Shown one piece after another: positions 43,901 through 51,654 of a DNA stretch of 64,000 bases. This stretch comes from Caprella mutica (Eukaryota > Arthropoda > Malacostraca > Amphipoda > Caprellidae). Positions within the stretch are counted from its first letter, which is position 1. Every line of letters begins with the position of its first letter. The stretch is taken from the NCBI GenBank assembly GCA_947561585.1, contig CANNZV010001443.1, positions 1-64,000 of the forward strand. The letters run 5' to 3'. A model generated the notes under the pieces. That model searched no databases. It was not told the origin of the DNA and saw only the letters and a list, made by a program, of their open reading frames with translations. The translations under genes were made by a program, and so were the position numbers.

Positions 43901-45345
43901 ACAACAGAGCATCTGCTAAAGACCTCGTTCTGAAATGTCTTTTTCTTACGGCAATTGCGTCGGATAACAGAGCTTCTGAATTGTCTGCTTGTGTGAGGGG
44001 AGGCATAGTTCAGTCTGGTAATACTCTAACTATTCCAGTTAAGGACAAGTTCTTGTATAAGAACCAGAGAGCAAACTCCTCACCCAATATCATCTCCTTT
44101 CCGAGCCTTCCTCGACAAGAGTTATGTCCAGTGGCATGCTTACTGAAGTACACCAAGATGACTGAGAAATTGCCTCATAATAATTAACTGTTTATCCATC
44201 CTGCGTCAAATAAACCACTAAAATCTGGAAGAATTTGATATTGGCTACTACAAGCTCTTAAATTAGCCACTCCTTATTTCAAAGGAACAGCGCATGAAGT
44301 CAGGGGTCAGGCATTCAGTGCTGCTTGGTCAAGAGGCGTCCCTATGGAACGGATACTCAAAGAAGGGTTCTGGCTGACCCCAAACGTGTTCATTGACAAT
44401 TATCTGAACTCTATTGATTCTCTTATCACGCCTTTCATTGGCGGTAGACACTTAATTAAACCCTAAATCTGTTTAGTAGATATGTGTTTGGTCATTACTA
44501 GATTATCAGTAACGAATCATTATTATTTCTTGTGTTCGCGCCACTAGCAACTAAACATTAGTTACTGATCCACAGTTATCTTTTTGTTGTTATGAATTAT
44601 GTGATTCACTGTTATTCTATGTTGGTTTCTCTGAATATATGAGAGCCTTGATCTGTGTGTCCATATCCCTTTCCTCCACCGTAGCTATACCTATGGCGTA
44701 ATTGGTACTTCGAAACCTAATAGGGAAATGACGAAATGTAGGAAGTAAATATATTAGATTGACGCAGGAAAGCGTCATATTTTCTTCCTTAAATGAGTCA
44801 TTTCCCTATTGGTACCTCCTCCTCCCCAAAAGGATATATATTTCTTATCAGTAGGTGTTCCAAAGATCTGATGAGAATAGATAGTGCAGCTACTTATATA
44901 GAGCTGAGTGGCTGACTGGCTTGATGAGATGGCTGGTTGGCTGAGCGGCTGGTTGGCGGACGGCTGAGCAAATTTTTAGCTTCTAATTGGCTGGATTGTC
45001 CGCCAGTTACACAGATCTAGTCTCTGAGAGAAACTATGACATTAATTAATGGCTTTCTTATAATAATTAGAGAGGTGAAACCTAATAGGGAAATGACTCA
45101 TTTAAGGAAGCAAATATGACGCTTTCCTGCGTCAATCTAATATTTCTGTGACTCTATTGTGTGATTTTCTCTGCAGTCTAATCAAGGAAGAAGGTTCTCG
45201 TCCGAAGTACCGCACTCTACTGGAGCATGACTTCGTGGTGAGGTGGCGAGATGAGCCTACGGACATAGCAGGTTACGTGTGCGATGTGCTCGATAAGATG
45301 TCACGCAGTGGAATGCAGTTCACTTACGACTCCTACAATTACTAG
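25866..45345 (+). CDS. Dual-specificity MAP kinase kinase 4 (MKK4/SEK1), nine exons
   Basis: MKK4 phosphorylates Thr and Tyr in the activation loops of JNK and p38 in the cytoplasm, downstream of MAP3Ks. Without cassette exon 3, the exons total 1491 nt, 496 aa plus stop (human 399 aa; the extra length is in the N-terminal tail). Features: MAPK docking motif [10 protein letters not shown] at about residues 25-34; glycine loop GEIGRGSFG (200-208); lysine in AVKRIR (225); catalytic HRDVKPSN (Asp 323); DFG (341); activation-loop Ser 351 and Thr 355 in [11 protein letters not shown]-terminal MAP3K-docking region YVCDVLDKM. The long shared stretches ([31 protein letters not shown]) identify MKK4 rather than MKK7, MKK3 or MKK6. 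Every junction keeps frame and no coding indel is seen. The last intron holds a 9.3-kb retrotransposon. Confidence 0.95.
26310..26660. repeat. Dispersed repeat in MKK4 intron 1, copy 1
   Basis: CTTCCATCCAAGAATGCAGT, AAGTGATTGCATTCACACGG / TAGCTTTT and AGCATTGTCACAGACTAGCA match the block at 31500-31690 in order and orientation, with moderate divergence. No coding or terminal repeats are visible. Confidence 0.6.
27340..27760 (+). CDS. MKK4 exon 2, docking motif and disordered tail
   Basis: After acceptor TTCAACAG, GA completes a Gly codon and [11 protein letters not shown] follows; basic residues followed by L-x-L fit the D-site by which MKK4 binds JNK and p38. Three 33-bp tandem repeats (TGSTTS units) and Ala/Pro/Thr-rich stretches follow. 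It ends in phase 2 at donor GTGAGT, compatible in frame with both exon 3 and exon 4. Confidence 0.9.
28002..28805 (+). CDS. MKK4 symmetric cassette exon 3 (268 codons)
   Basis: After acceptor ATTTCATAAAG, one frame runs from [11 protein letters not shown] to LRERSRKR. It is 804 nt with phase 2 at both ends, so inclusion or skipping keeps the kinase frame. The content is Ser/Pro/Lys-rich and disordered (e.g. [16 protein letters not shown]). The 3' donor would be AG|GTGATG, weak at position +5. If it is not used, translation stops at TGA (28807-28809), giving a short protein with the docking motif but no kinase. A better-looking donor, GTAAGA at 28799, would put exon 4 out of frame. The reading frame and matching acceptor phase make coding status likely; how it is spliced is inference. 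Confidence 0.7.
28806..29500. other. MKK4 intron 3, first part
   Basis: AT-rich. AATAAA at about 29229 could serve a terminal form of exon 3. Nothing else is recognised. Confidence 0.35.
29505..29905 (-). pseudogene. Decayed Tc1/mariner transposase, C-terminal part
   Basis: On the minus strand, VMMWAGI lies near 29850-29870. Further on, LNLIENL followed by NILTS matches the family signature (DLNPIENLW), then [20 protein letters not shown] matches the usual end of the catalytic domain. Several stops and frame changes interrupt it. The catalytic DDE/DDD residues cannot be followed reliably. Confidence 0.6.
29906..30704. other. MKK4 intron 3, middle
   Basis: AAACCCCTGACAATTT recurs at about 30228 and 30611, with a related AAACCCCTGATATT at 30493, suggesting a decayed repeat. 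The ORF at 30313-30504 has no recognisable feature. Confidence 0.35.
30705..30934. mobile_element. MITE in MKK4 intron 3
   Basis: The inverted ends GGGGAGTGTCTCAC and GTGAGACACTCCCC are flanked by TTAA (30705-30708) and TCAA (30931-30934). TTAA-like targets suggest piggyBac type. The interior is AT-rich. Confidence 0.7.
31290..31720. repeat. Dispersed repeat in MKK4 intron 3, copy 2
   Basis: The left part (GGGCTCTATCCTGGAACTAT, CCGAACTGTTGTAATTTCCA, TAGCGCTAGAGTCATGCTC) matches 33190-33380. The right part matches 26420-26600. It therefore links the three copies into one longer family. Confidence 0.65.
31721..33179. other. MKK4 intron 3, unassigned part
   Basis: A minus-strand frame at 32019-32225 reads protein-like but matches nothing I know. 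TTCAATAAAGATTTGATTTG (about 32730) resembles the 3' tail of a retroposon. No further structure is recognised. Confidence 0.3.
33180..33490. repeat. Dispersed repeat in MKK4 intron 3, copy 3
   Basis: GGGGCTCTATCGTGAAACTAT, CACGAACTGTTGGAATTTAG and AATAGCGCTAGAGTTATGCTC match copy 2. The last part (ACGGATGGAAGAGG) diverges. Confidence 0.6.
33813..34004 (+). CDS. MKK4 exon 4, start of kinase domain
   Basis: Acceptor TTCAATTCAG. It encodes [20 protein letters not shown] through the glycine loop GEIGRGSFG to AVKRI. The first base completes a codon from exon 2 or exon 3. Donor GTAAAT, phase 2. Confidence 0.95.
34153..34384 (+). CDS. MKK4 exon 5
   Basis: Acceptor TTTTTCCCAG. It encodes [20 protein letters not shown], then [26 protein letters not shown] and ILGKITVV: the alpha-C helix, hinge and alpha-D/E region. 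Donor GTGAGA, phase 0. Confidence 0.95.
34654..34833 (+). CDS. MKK4 exon 6, catalytic and activation loops
   Basis: Acceptor CATTTTCAG. It encodes [22 protein letters not shown] and the activation loop with the two phospho-acceptor residues in DSIAKT. Donor GTGAGT, phase 0. Confidence 0.95.
34905..35035. repeat. 19-bp minisatellite in MKK4 intron 6
   Basis: TAGAGCTCTGTTTTATATG repeats about six times in tandem with almost no variation. Each unit contains the palindrome AGAGCTCT. Confidence 0.85.
35212..35352 (+). CDS. MKK4 exon 7
   Basis: Acceptor TTATGTTCACAG. It encodes [20 protein letters not shown] then [11 protein letters not shown] and [15 protein letters not shown]: the APE-like motif and alpha-F helix. 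Donor GTAACT, phase 0. Confidence 0.95.
35688..35773 (+). CDS. MKK4 exon 8
   Basis: Acceptor CTTTTTCAG. It encodes [20 protein letters not shown] then EFVDFVNT. It ends in phase 2 (TG) at donor GTGAGT; the last exon supplies T, giving the conserved Cys. Confidence 0.93.
35830..36094 (+). repeat. Left inverted terminal repeat of the DIRS element
   Basis: From TCATTTCCCTATTAGGTTTC inward it is the near-exact complement of 44861-45098. The outer 20 bp (ATATTTACTTCCTAC) are unique to this end but are reproduced in the internal complementary region. CAGCC-rich words and a TATATAAG box (about 36054-36061) suggest the promoter lies here. Confidence 0.88.
36110..36600 (+). repeat. Degenerate AAAGATGC repeats in the DIRS leader
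   Basis: AAAGATGC with GCACA/GCAC(GGTT) words recurs at least 12 times at 16-50 bp spacing before gag. Its role is unknown; it may be an untranslated packaging or regulatory segment. Confidence 0.6.
36684..37955 (+). pseudogene. DIRS Gag-like ORF1, 5' part (split by insertion)
   Basis: I start at ATG 36684 ([20 protein letters not shown]) because the Cys/His cluster (CX2C, further Cys, His, CX2C in DCTQCKEL) begins there. The middle is acidic and predicted disordered, with a coiled-coil-like stretch near [15 protein letters not shown]. The frame is open for 424 codons to the TA target at 37954-37955, where the foldback element begins. It continues in the same frame at 41054 once the insert and one TA are ignored. 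Such ORF1 products are presumed to bind element RNA. Confidence 0.8.
38255..38800. repeat. 15-bp TTTACATGAAATTTA minisatellite, left arm
   Basis: About 36 units with rare variants (AACATGAAATTTA, TTTACAGGAAATTTA). It is part of the inverted arm of the foldback element. ORFs on either strand (MKFIY and HVNKF repeats) are artefacts. Confidence 0.9.
39050..39170. repeat. Short inverted block of the 15-bp minisatellite
   Basis: About eight units reading TAAATTTCATGTAAA, in the orientation of the right arm, next to the inner inverted element. Confidence 0.8.
39180..40192. mobile_element. Inner nested inverted element
   Basis: GGTATATTCCACCCCGG-type words repeat at 39180-39305; their complements (GGTGGAATATACC) repeat at 40118-40192. 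The interior has two exon-like stretches, 39453-39570 ([17 protein letters not shown], bordered by GACAG and GTAAGA) and 39737-39919. I do not recognise either. They could be captured host exons or a decayed transposase. Confidence 0.5.
40205..40795. repeat. 15-bp TAAATTTCATGTAAA minisatellite, right arm
   Basis: About 39 units in the opposite orientation to 38255-38800, including matching rare variants (TTTAAAATAAA near 40455-40490 in this arm and near 38325 in the left arm). Confidence 0.9.
41054..41542 (+). pseudogene. DIRS Gag-like ORF1, 3' part
   Basis: It resumes at [16 protein letters not shown] in the frame left at 37955, and ends with a basic, Ser/Gln-rich tail ([20 protein letters not shown]) at 41542. 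The whole ORF1 would be about 586 codons. Its end overlaps or closely precedes the reverse transcriptase frame, as usual in this group. Confidence 0.8.
41560..43383 (+). CDS. DIRS reverse transcriptase-RNase H polyprotein
   Basis: 607 codons, open. Reverse transcriptase: [20 protein letters not shown] (about 125-145), catalytic Asp in [12 protein letters not shown], active site AYLDD (about 237). RNase [29 protein letters not shown], and the late Asp in NIVADHLSR (about 390-520). The C-terminal region ([35 protein letters not shown]) is the methyltransferase-like domain typical of DIRS elements. It replicates element RNA into DNA in the nucleus or cytoplasm. It lies between gag and the recombinase. 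The start at 41560 is uncertain because the family often uses overlapping frames. Overlapping ORFs in other frames are shadows. Confidence 0.9.
   Translation: MWFLTLTLSHQKHQLLIHRNFASLREAQYQDNSTKTLTKSQISDSPGARLQSFQKGWRGAPKYIRNVILRGYWKWLETPPLSFPTSQKASTTLVKEVNDLLSKSAIYSVPTQLCFQSRVFLVPKKHGNYRVVIDLSHLNQFIENSRFKMTNQVVAANLLQRGAWATTLDIQDAYLHVPIRPSLHKYLAFMLNDQLYFFKALPFGLSTAPRIFTMIMKWPLQLLHLKNIQLLAYLDDLFIWAPTETQTLCATNSVMKTLQELGFLLNLTKSMIIPSQHFVWLGISFSTPEMMWAIPMEKKLSMQKEAINLITSREASRRIWESLIGQASFFSQVVKPLRLIFYPLAKPQELGPTVCRDKMREIPPHLLQALIPWTNLEVLSQTYPLKMPEPTLTLWTDATLEGWGCLTSDNQVAQGHWSIEEKEWSINRLELLAILEAIKVLQLSNEHLLVYTDNETARFSINKMGSRNSRIHLLITLIMELAERHKLILVAARISSKENIVADHLSRSTVQPTEWELSINTFNMIQEWHGKLMIDMMATPLNSKLPNFICPFEHPLAIGTDALSIYWSHFQEIYIFPPVNLIPKLIPFLTKYKGRGVIIVPWRPTAP
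43395..44466 (+). pseudogene. DIRS tyrosine recombinase (inactivated)
   Basis: This enzyme inserts the circular DNA copy by Tyr-mediated strand exchange. From [14 protein letters not shown] the N-terminal binding domain runs to FENWLPP. An extra C in a C6 run (about 43630) shifts the frame, which resumes as [19 protein letters not shown]. The catalytic domain has the first Arg in [14 protein letters not shown] (H-x-x-R), [11 protein letters not shown] and the nucleophile Tyr in FIDNYL. In-frame TAA (44185) and TGA (44237) lie between the first Arg and HEVRG. Without these changes it would be about 356 aa. Confidence 0.88.
44712..44812 (+). repeat. Internal complementary region of the DIRS element
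   Basis: The first half (GAAACCTAATAGGGAAATGA through AGTAAATAT) is the complement of the left extremity (35830-35871). The second half (ATTAGATTGACGCAGGAAAG through TTTCCCTATT) complements the right extremity (45081-45143). The two meet at about 44752. In DIRS elements this region templates completion of both ends through a circle junction. Confidence 0.88.
44861..45143 (+). repeat. Right inverted terminal repeat of the DIRS element
   Basis: It is the complement of 36094-35851, then a right-specific extension containing the small hairpin GACGCTTTCCTGCGTC (about 45118-45133), which is copied in the internal complementary region. Confidence 0.88.
45177..45345 (+). CDS. MKK4 exon 9, C-terminus
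   Basis: Acceptor TTTCTCTGCAG. It encodes [19 protein letters not shown], then the MAP3K-docking-like region YVCDVLDKM, and ends SYNY-stop. It lies 9.4 kb from exon 8 because of the retrotransposon in between; the flanking intron pieces are only 56 and 33 bp. Confidence 0.95.
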
Positions 45346-48050
45346 ACACCATTCCTAGGATAATTTTGCTTCTCCATTTAGGATGAACAACTTTGGAGAT
45401 TGTAAATAAGAGAGCCTAGTTGGTAAATTTTCTCATGCTACCCTTTTTAGGTGTATTTGCAGAGGGAGATTCTGTTGATGTTTTTCAAAAAGTCGCACCA
45501 CATTGCTTAGCTCCTTTTCCATCCCTAGCTAGAATTTGGGACCAGAAATCACTAAGGAAATAATTACAGTCTCGATGTTAGTATTTTATGAAATACTTGA
45601 CAGTGCTGGGTTCGGTTTAGAATTTTTAGATGATTGTTGAAGGACTGTTTTATTGCATTCGTCACTCTATGTAGCTAGCTATTTGGGCATTCTTATTCAT
45701 TAGTAAAACAGCTATTGGAACTCTAGTGGTAGACCCTGCTTCTATTGATTTTTTTAAAAATAATTTTCACTCAATTTTTGTTGTAAAATGATTAGCCATG
45801 TTTCACTCCGTGCTATTTAACCTTACTTGCTAAATCTATTTCTAAAATTTACTGATAGCTACATTAGAATAAAAATAATGGTGATAGATGAATAAAATCT
45901 GTTTTGATGTTTACTTCTAATGATTGGAAAGTTAGTTATTAGGTTTCTATATATTTATTTTGTTTTAATTTTCTATAGCCTTCTCATTAATGTGTGCAAT
46001 CTATTTTTATATATCTTGTATATATCTTTATTATCTCTGGCAGTGAAGATACTCTACCTTGCTCTAACTTCATCATTTTGTTTTCATCTATTAAACAATT
46101 GGACTGAATTGTTTTTTGTGTTCTAATTGTCATTGCTTATAAATTTTACGAATTCTTTTTCCTTTCATGAGATACAGGGATGAAACTCATTTCTATTTAA
46201 CCTTTCAATTTTTCCAAATTGATACAATTCAATATGGTACACTACACCATGTGCACTGCTCCAACTCTGTTGTTTTGTTGTAAATGGTGCAACAACAGGT
46301 CTAACGAAACAACCAAACTGATCTAATTAGTTGTATGAGCTGCAATTCGGTCGTAATAAAGTATAACATTTAACTCACAATAACCACACTAGGCTTAGTT
46401 TATAAATAAGTGATTTGCTGCAGAATAATGTACAGGGGTGAGCTCAGAGTCTTGGATCATATTAGAAAAGATGAATAATTTAATTCTTATATGATCGAAG
46501 ATGTGAAACCGTTCAATATCTCGTAACTTACTCTATCCAGCAAAGAATGAGGTTGTCCTGATGATATTTACCCTGCACTAAAAGTCCCTCCTAACTAATA
46601 TACGTAAATGTATTCGTCCAGACTGACCAACAGAGTAATGTTATGCTGGTATACGAAATGATGTCTATATTTCTAATAAATCCTCCCATGTTTTAATTAA
46701 ACTGCTCCTTTTCTATGTTATAGTCGTTAGATGTTCAAGAGATTATCTCTTAATATCTCTGTTGACATCGGTTTGCCCTAGGCAACTAGTTACCTCTGCT
46801 TAGTTAACCCTAGCATCTTAATTACCATCTCTAGTGTTACAAACTATCATGTCGAAATTAGTCTCTGCATATGAAATAATATTAAAAGCTCCTGTAATTA
46901 GTTAGTTAGAACTTTATTTCTATTTTAGGTGTGTGCAAATTGTAACATTTGAGGAAAGTTAAGATTGAGGTAACAATTGTGAGGTCTTATTTATTTTATT
47001 AAATTTAAGTTTTCAAAATGATCCATTAGTGTACAACCTTTTAGGATTTTAAATGTCATTTCAACGAATTTTATGATCAAAACTCATTTATTTTGATAGT
47101 TATTTAAATTACCGTAGATATAGGACTACATTTTTTTGTTTTATGATGGGTATGAAACGTTTGAAATAAATAATTTAAACACCAGTTTGGTTATCAATTT
47201 ATTTTGATTGTAATGTGGTTATGCAATAGTTTAGGGAATTGGTAGAAAAATGTATGGTGATTAACATCAAACTGCAATATTCTAACGTAAATAATATCTA
47301 AAACTGTAATCTGAAAAACTTTATACTCGAAAATGATTAATTAATTAATTGACCATGTACAACTTCTGAATGCATTTATGACTCAAGTTGCAATATTCCT
47401 ATTTTTATCATTTGAACCATTGTCAGTTTTGATGTTTCAGCAATGTGGTTATTTTACTTCAGTTATGTTTTAGTGACAATGTTGTACAGGTAACATGTTA
47501 ACGTTGTGGGCTAATGTTATAAAAGGTTAAAAGTCTCTTTTTATTTCCTCGTGTGTCCTCGTTAACATTTAAATAATTAAAATTAAAACTGTAATAGAGA
47601 ACTGTTGTTCTGTCTAGTATTCATGTTAGAGATTTTGATTTAAAAAATAGTAACAGAAAATGTATGCAGTGAATGTGATGTATGCTCTACATTTACTACA
47701 GTGAATGTGATGTATTCACTACAGTGAATGTGAAGTAGCATCTACAGTGTACAGTTTGATGTCATTACTGTTTTTTTACTGATTTTTTTTGTCTACTGTA
47801 ACACATTATTAAATTTGTTCCTTTTCTTGTTGTAGCATCTTACTTAGTAAGGTGAATGTATGTCCCTCATCGCTTGCAATATTAATAGCTTTCTTTATAT
47901 TTTGTAAAGCTGTAGCGTGTCATTTTAATTTGATTGTTATGGACTATTTAGACTTAAGGATTTCCTACTACACATAATTGTAAAACTATTAAAATAAAGG
48001 GAGTATTGCAATATCTCATCTTTTTAGTCATCCTCCTCAAGTATTTAATA
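45346..48050 (+). other. MKK4 3' UTR and downstream AT-rich region
   Basis: No credible frame. Candidate polyadenylation signals AATAAA occur at about 45891 and 47992 (TTAAAATAAAGGGAG), so the UTR length is uncertain. TGAATGTGATGTA words repeat three times at 47670-47735. Confidence 0.45.
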
Positions 48051-49640
48051 TCAAATCAAAGAAAGTGCTCAGAAAGAAGGATATGGTGGTACCCAGAAGA
48101 TTAAGTGGGTCTCTTCTTAACTTTCGGTAGCATACATGTTTTTCATGGGTTGCTACAGAATTCAAGTCAGTGTCTTGTTTTTCTCCAGACGAATTGCACC
48201 AATTCATAAAGTTGAGACATGCTTCATCAAGAAACTGACTCGTAGTTTGAAGGTGCCAATGATGCTTCTGTCAAACATGAGAGTATTGCAACACCGAGAG
48301 ACGAAGAAAGAAATAGTAACTTTCGAGACTCTAATATACTAACAAACAACACGGTGAGATCTTTGAACGATTTATTTAGAGATAATTCTTTTGTACTACT
48401 CTAGCTATCCACCTTGGTTTCGTGAGGGATTTGAGTGAGAAAATAATGGATTCACACAAGCTGGGAGTCTGAACCCGAAGGTAGAGAGATAGTATGGATA
48501 GACCTTTGCATCAAATGACTAGAAAATGATACGGCACTGCTATGAAGAGAATAGCTGGAGTAGGAGACCCCTTTAGCTGCCCACTACCATCTAAAAGGTA
48601 CTAAAAGAAATCATGAAAAAGTAAATTGACGTAATATACGCTAACGGCGTTAACGAGACTTTCATTGCAGAATGAAGGAAAGTATCACACCCAGTCAGCT
48701 CCTCATTGTTCAGGTGAGTGATGCTCGTCACTGCTACTGAACCAGGGCGTGGTGGAGACCAGGCCAGCTTGGCACTTGTGGTACAAGAGAATACGAATGT
48801 CCGTATAGAGCACAGTGAAGAACAGGTAAGCCAAAAAAAAAAAACAGGTTAGGTATAGTGAACCTTATTAATTTATAATTCTAAATTTGTCGATGTAAAA
48901 TTTCCTGGAAACAACATTATGGAGGATATAAGCCCCTTAAAGCTGGATCAAAAAATTAAAAATAAACTAGAAGATGGTAAAGTGAAATGGTCTGGAATTA
49001 GCGGTCTCTTCAAACTTAAAAAAATATTTGAAATTGTATTGAAAACATAAGAAATAGCAGATCTTCCAGTATTGATCTTAAAAATATGTGATGAATCCAA
49101 ATTAAATATGCAGTCAGTCATTTTTTATTGTAACAATTTTAATGTCAAACTATTGCTTAGTAAGAATAAAGTATTCGTGTAGAACTGCAATGTTCAACAA
49201 AATCTAATTATGGAAATAAATCCTTTTATACCTATATAATTAATTTCTTACCAAATGCTAACGGTAGATTGCGCCACAATCAGTGGCGCCATCTTGTAAA
49301 CTTGTAAACAAACCTACTGAGATAAGTTTCTATCTAGATTCTAGCTCAAGTGAAGAGATGGCTTTATTTTAAAAACTATGACTTCTTGTCTTGAATCTTT
49401 TCATCATTTTGACGCAAACAAAGGTTGATTACTGCATACATAAATTAACATGAAAACAACAAACATACTCACGTACATACTAATGAGTGCAAATGCTTCC
49501 GCTAGGTGTCACTAATTTTATTATATACTTTTTATATGAACATTTTAAAAATAAACGAGCATTCAAATATTATATAATTAAATATTCTGAATCGATTTAA
49601 AACTTATTTGGCGATTGTTTGATTTTGACTTTAGTATCCC
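48051..49640. other. Unassigned region with traces of decayed coding sequence
   Basis: At 48185-48360 different frames give ELHQFIKLRHASSRN and HESIATPRDEERNSN, joined only across stops and shifts: probably a decayed gene, not recognised. 48420-48840 has higher GC without a credible frame. 48880-49640 is AT-rich with nothing recognised. Confidence 0.35.
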
Positions 49641-50051
49641 TTTAAAGGTCCTCTCCAAGCAAATTTTTTTATTGCTTGAATCAATGAGGCTAATGTTTCT
49701 TATCATTTTACTGCAAACTGCATCAAATTTGATAGCATATTTTTAATTTTATAAGCTTTTAAAGATTTTTATAGTCAAAACTCTACAAAACCTATTTTAC
49801 TTCCTACTTTCTAATTTTCAGTCAGAAGAAGAAGAATGTACACCATTTGTTTTGATTGTCAACTAGGTATAAGGTTTAATAAATCTATTTAATATTCGTT
49901 TAAAGGTATAAAATCGGATAAACTTTTAATGAACATTCTAATAAACGTTTATATACTTAATGAAACAACAGAATAATGATCGCACACCTTAGTTCTATAA
50001 TATTATTCAATAAACTCATTTTTTTCCCGGAGCCTGGACAGGACCTTTAAA
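49641..50051. mobile_element. MITE with TTTAAA flanks
   Basis: AGGTCCTCTCCAAGC at the left end and GAGCCTGGACAGGACCT at the right are inverted, flanked by TTTAA/TTTAAA. A piggyBac-like TTAA target is possible. There is no coding sequence. Confidence 0.65.
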
Positions 50052-50394
50052 GCATGACACATAAGACGGCATCTGAAATCACAAATTATTCTAGAGAAAA
50101 ATAGGAAAAATATATTAGTTTGCAAATTTTTACATATGTTACTTTATAGGTGTTGTTATATCACAGAAGAAAGTTTACCACTTTTTGTCATTGGATTTAA
50201 AAGTTATTGAAGAAATTCATTTTGAAGGGTTAAAAACAGTGTTTCAATATCCGTGGAGTTTTTTTGAAGCACCTTTCTGTTAAAGAATGTCACTCATTTA
50301 CTAATTGCGGCTAATGTAACTCATTTTATTTATATTTTACTTATAAGTCTACACAGTACTATCATTTAAATCATATTCCATACAACTATGGCAA

Positions 50395-51480
50395 GATACT
50401 CCTTTGCATTGACCACAAATATTGGAGCATTACAAGGAAATATCTGAATCAGGTACAACTTTTGGTACTACAATCCCCTTTACAGTTGCATCTGATCATT
50501 TTCAAGAGGGAATATGGAGCAGGGGGCTTGGAAGTGTAAATTGGCATCAGCCTTTCATTTTCAATTCTCCACCTAAATTCAAGAGGATTCAAATCATTCC
50601 CTATCCTTGCTTGAACCTGATGGAACACTCTAAGCCAGGCGGCTAACATTTTGTTTATATGTGTCTGTAGTCCAGTCCACTGCTAATACATGCATATTCA
50701 CGGACTACCGGTATATAGAATATAGTAGTGACAATTGAGACTGTTAGTGTACGTGACGTCATCACAGCAACACTTTAAAATTAAATTTAAGGCATTCGAA
50801 GAGTGTTTTATTATAAAAAAAATTTTTATTTAATGCCAATATAAGAAAAGAGTAATGGTGTATTCAGTTATTCAAACTACTTGACCCTAATTTTCGATAA
50901 AGTCTGTTGCCTTAATGACGTCACGATAACAAGTCATTTTGTTGTCACTACTACGTATATAGCAGTGGACCAAAAAACCGACCTAATAATGTAGCTGAGA
51001 GACGTTGTTATAGTTCCAGTACTATAACTTCCTTGCTCTAAGCGAATGGAATGTTGGGCAGAAGCATGTCAGGCTGGAGAGGTTTATTCCCAGTACACAC
51101 TTTATTAATATACCCCATAATCGATGGTGATCGAGATTCGATGATTTTGTTACTCCATGTAATAGTAAAAGCAATCTCTCACCAGCATGCATGGGATATA
51201 TCATCTTTTTGAAGTATACTGTTGAGAAAAGGCATCATATCTTTTTTAAATTAAGATCAGTTCTTCACTTTTTCAGTTCTGCTCATTTCCCAATGGAATG
51301 TACCATAGAGGTTGTATGACTTGTATCGCATCCTAGAAGTGCATCTATTGGCAATATCAGTTGGGCAATGTTTAGTCCAAGTGCTCCGATTACATGCTTT
51401 ATGTTTCATATCTTACATGAATCACTTTTGTCCGATATTAGTATATGTCATGTAAGCCAGGTGAATAATCAATGAATTAA
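50395..51480 (-). pseudogene. Inverted copy of transposon-associated PIN-like gene
   Basis: Minus-strand pieces match the right-arm gene: MIYPMHAGERLLLLLHGVTK (51022-51204) and VFHQVQARIGNDLNPLEFRW (50449-50649), ending LLKMIRCNCKGDCSTKSC. The MITE at 50636-51035 separates the two pieces. Confidence 0.6.
50636..51035. mobile_element. hAT-type MITE
   Basis: An 8-bp target duplication CTCTAAGC flanks it (50628-50635, 51036-51043). Its ends CAGGCGGCTAAC and ATAACTTCCTTG are weakly inverted with the CA-start common in hAT. Without it the arm aligns with the empty site at about 52258-52275. Inside are a further inverted pair (GTCCACTGCTAATAC and GTATATAGCAGTGGAC) and two TGACGTCA words. Confidence 0.75.
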
Positions 51481-51654
51481 GAAATAGTACGCAATTTACA
51501 AACTATGTGCTTATTACTTTCACAAATGCAATTGTCGTTTTCGATTTTATACAAGTAAGCTCAACCAAAGATGTGTCACATTTCCGGCATTGAAAGGGAA
51601 AGGCCAGTTGTTTAAATATAAAGTCAAAAGAAAGTCGGTGCTGATTTTTTATAA

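Larger units (their letters stand above)
35830..45143 (+). mobile_element. DIRS-type tyrosine-recombinase retrotransposon in MKK4 intron 8
   Basis: The structure is canonical for DIRS: inverted terminal repeats, an internal complementary region made of the two outer ends joined, gag, reverse transcriptase-RNase H with a C-terminal methyltransferase-like domain, and a tyrosine recombinase, all on the plus strand. No target duplication is evident, as expected because integration uses a circular intermediate. Without the 3.1-kb insert it is about 6.2 kb. Nonsense mutations and a frameshift in the recombinase mean this copy is no longer autonomous. Confidence 0.9.

Noticed and set aside
45920..46126. 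68-aa hydrophobic ORF downstream of MKK4
   Set aside because: AT-rich, no homology-like features, and inside the probable 3' UTR region.
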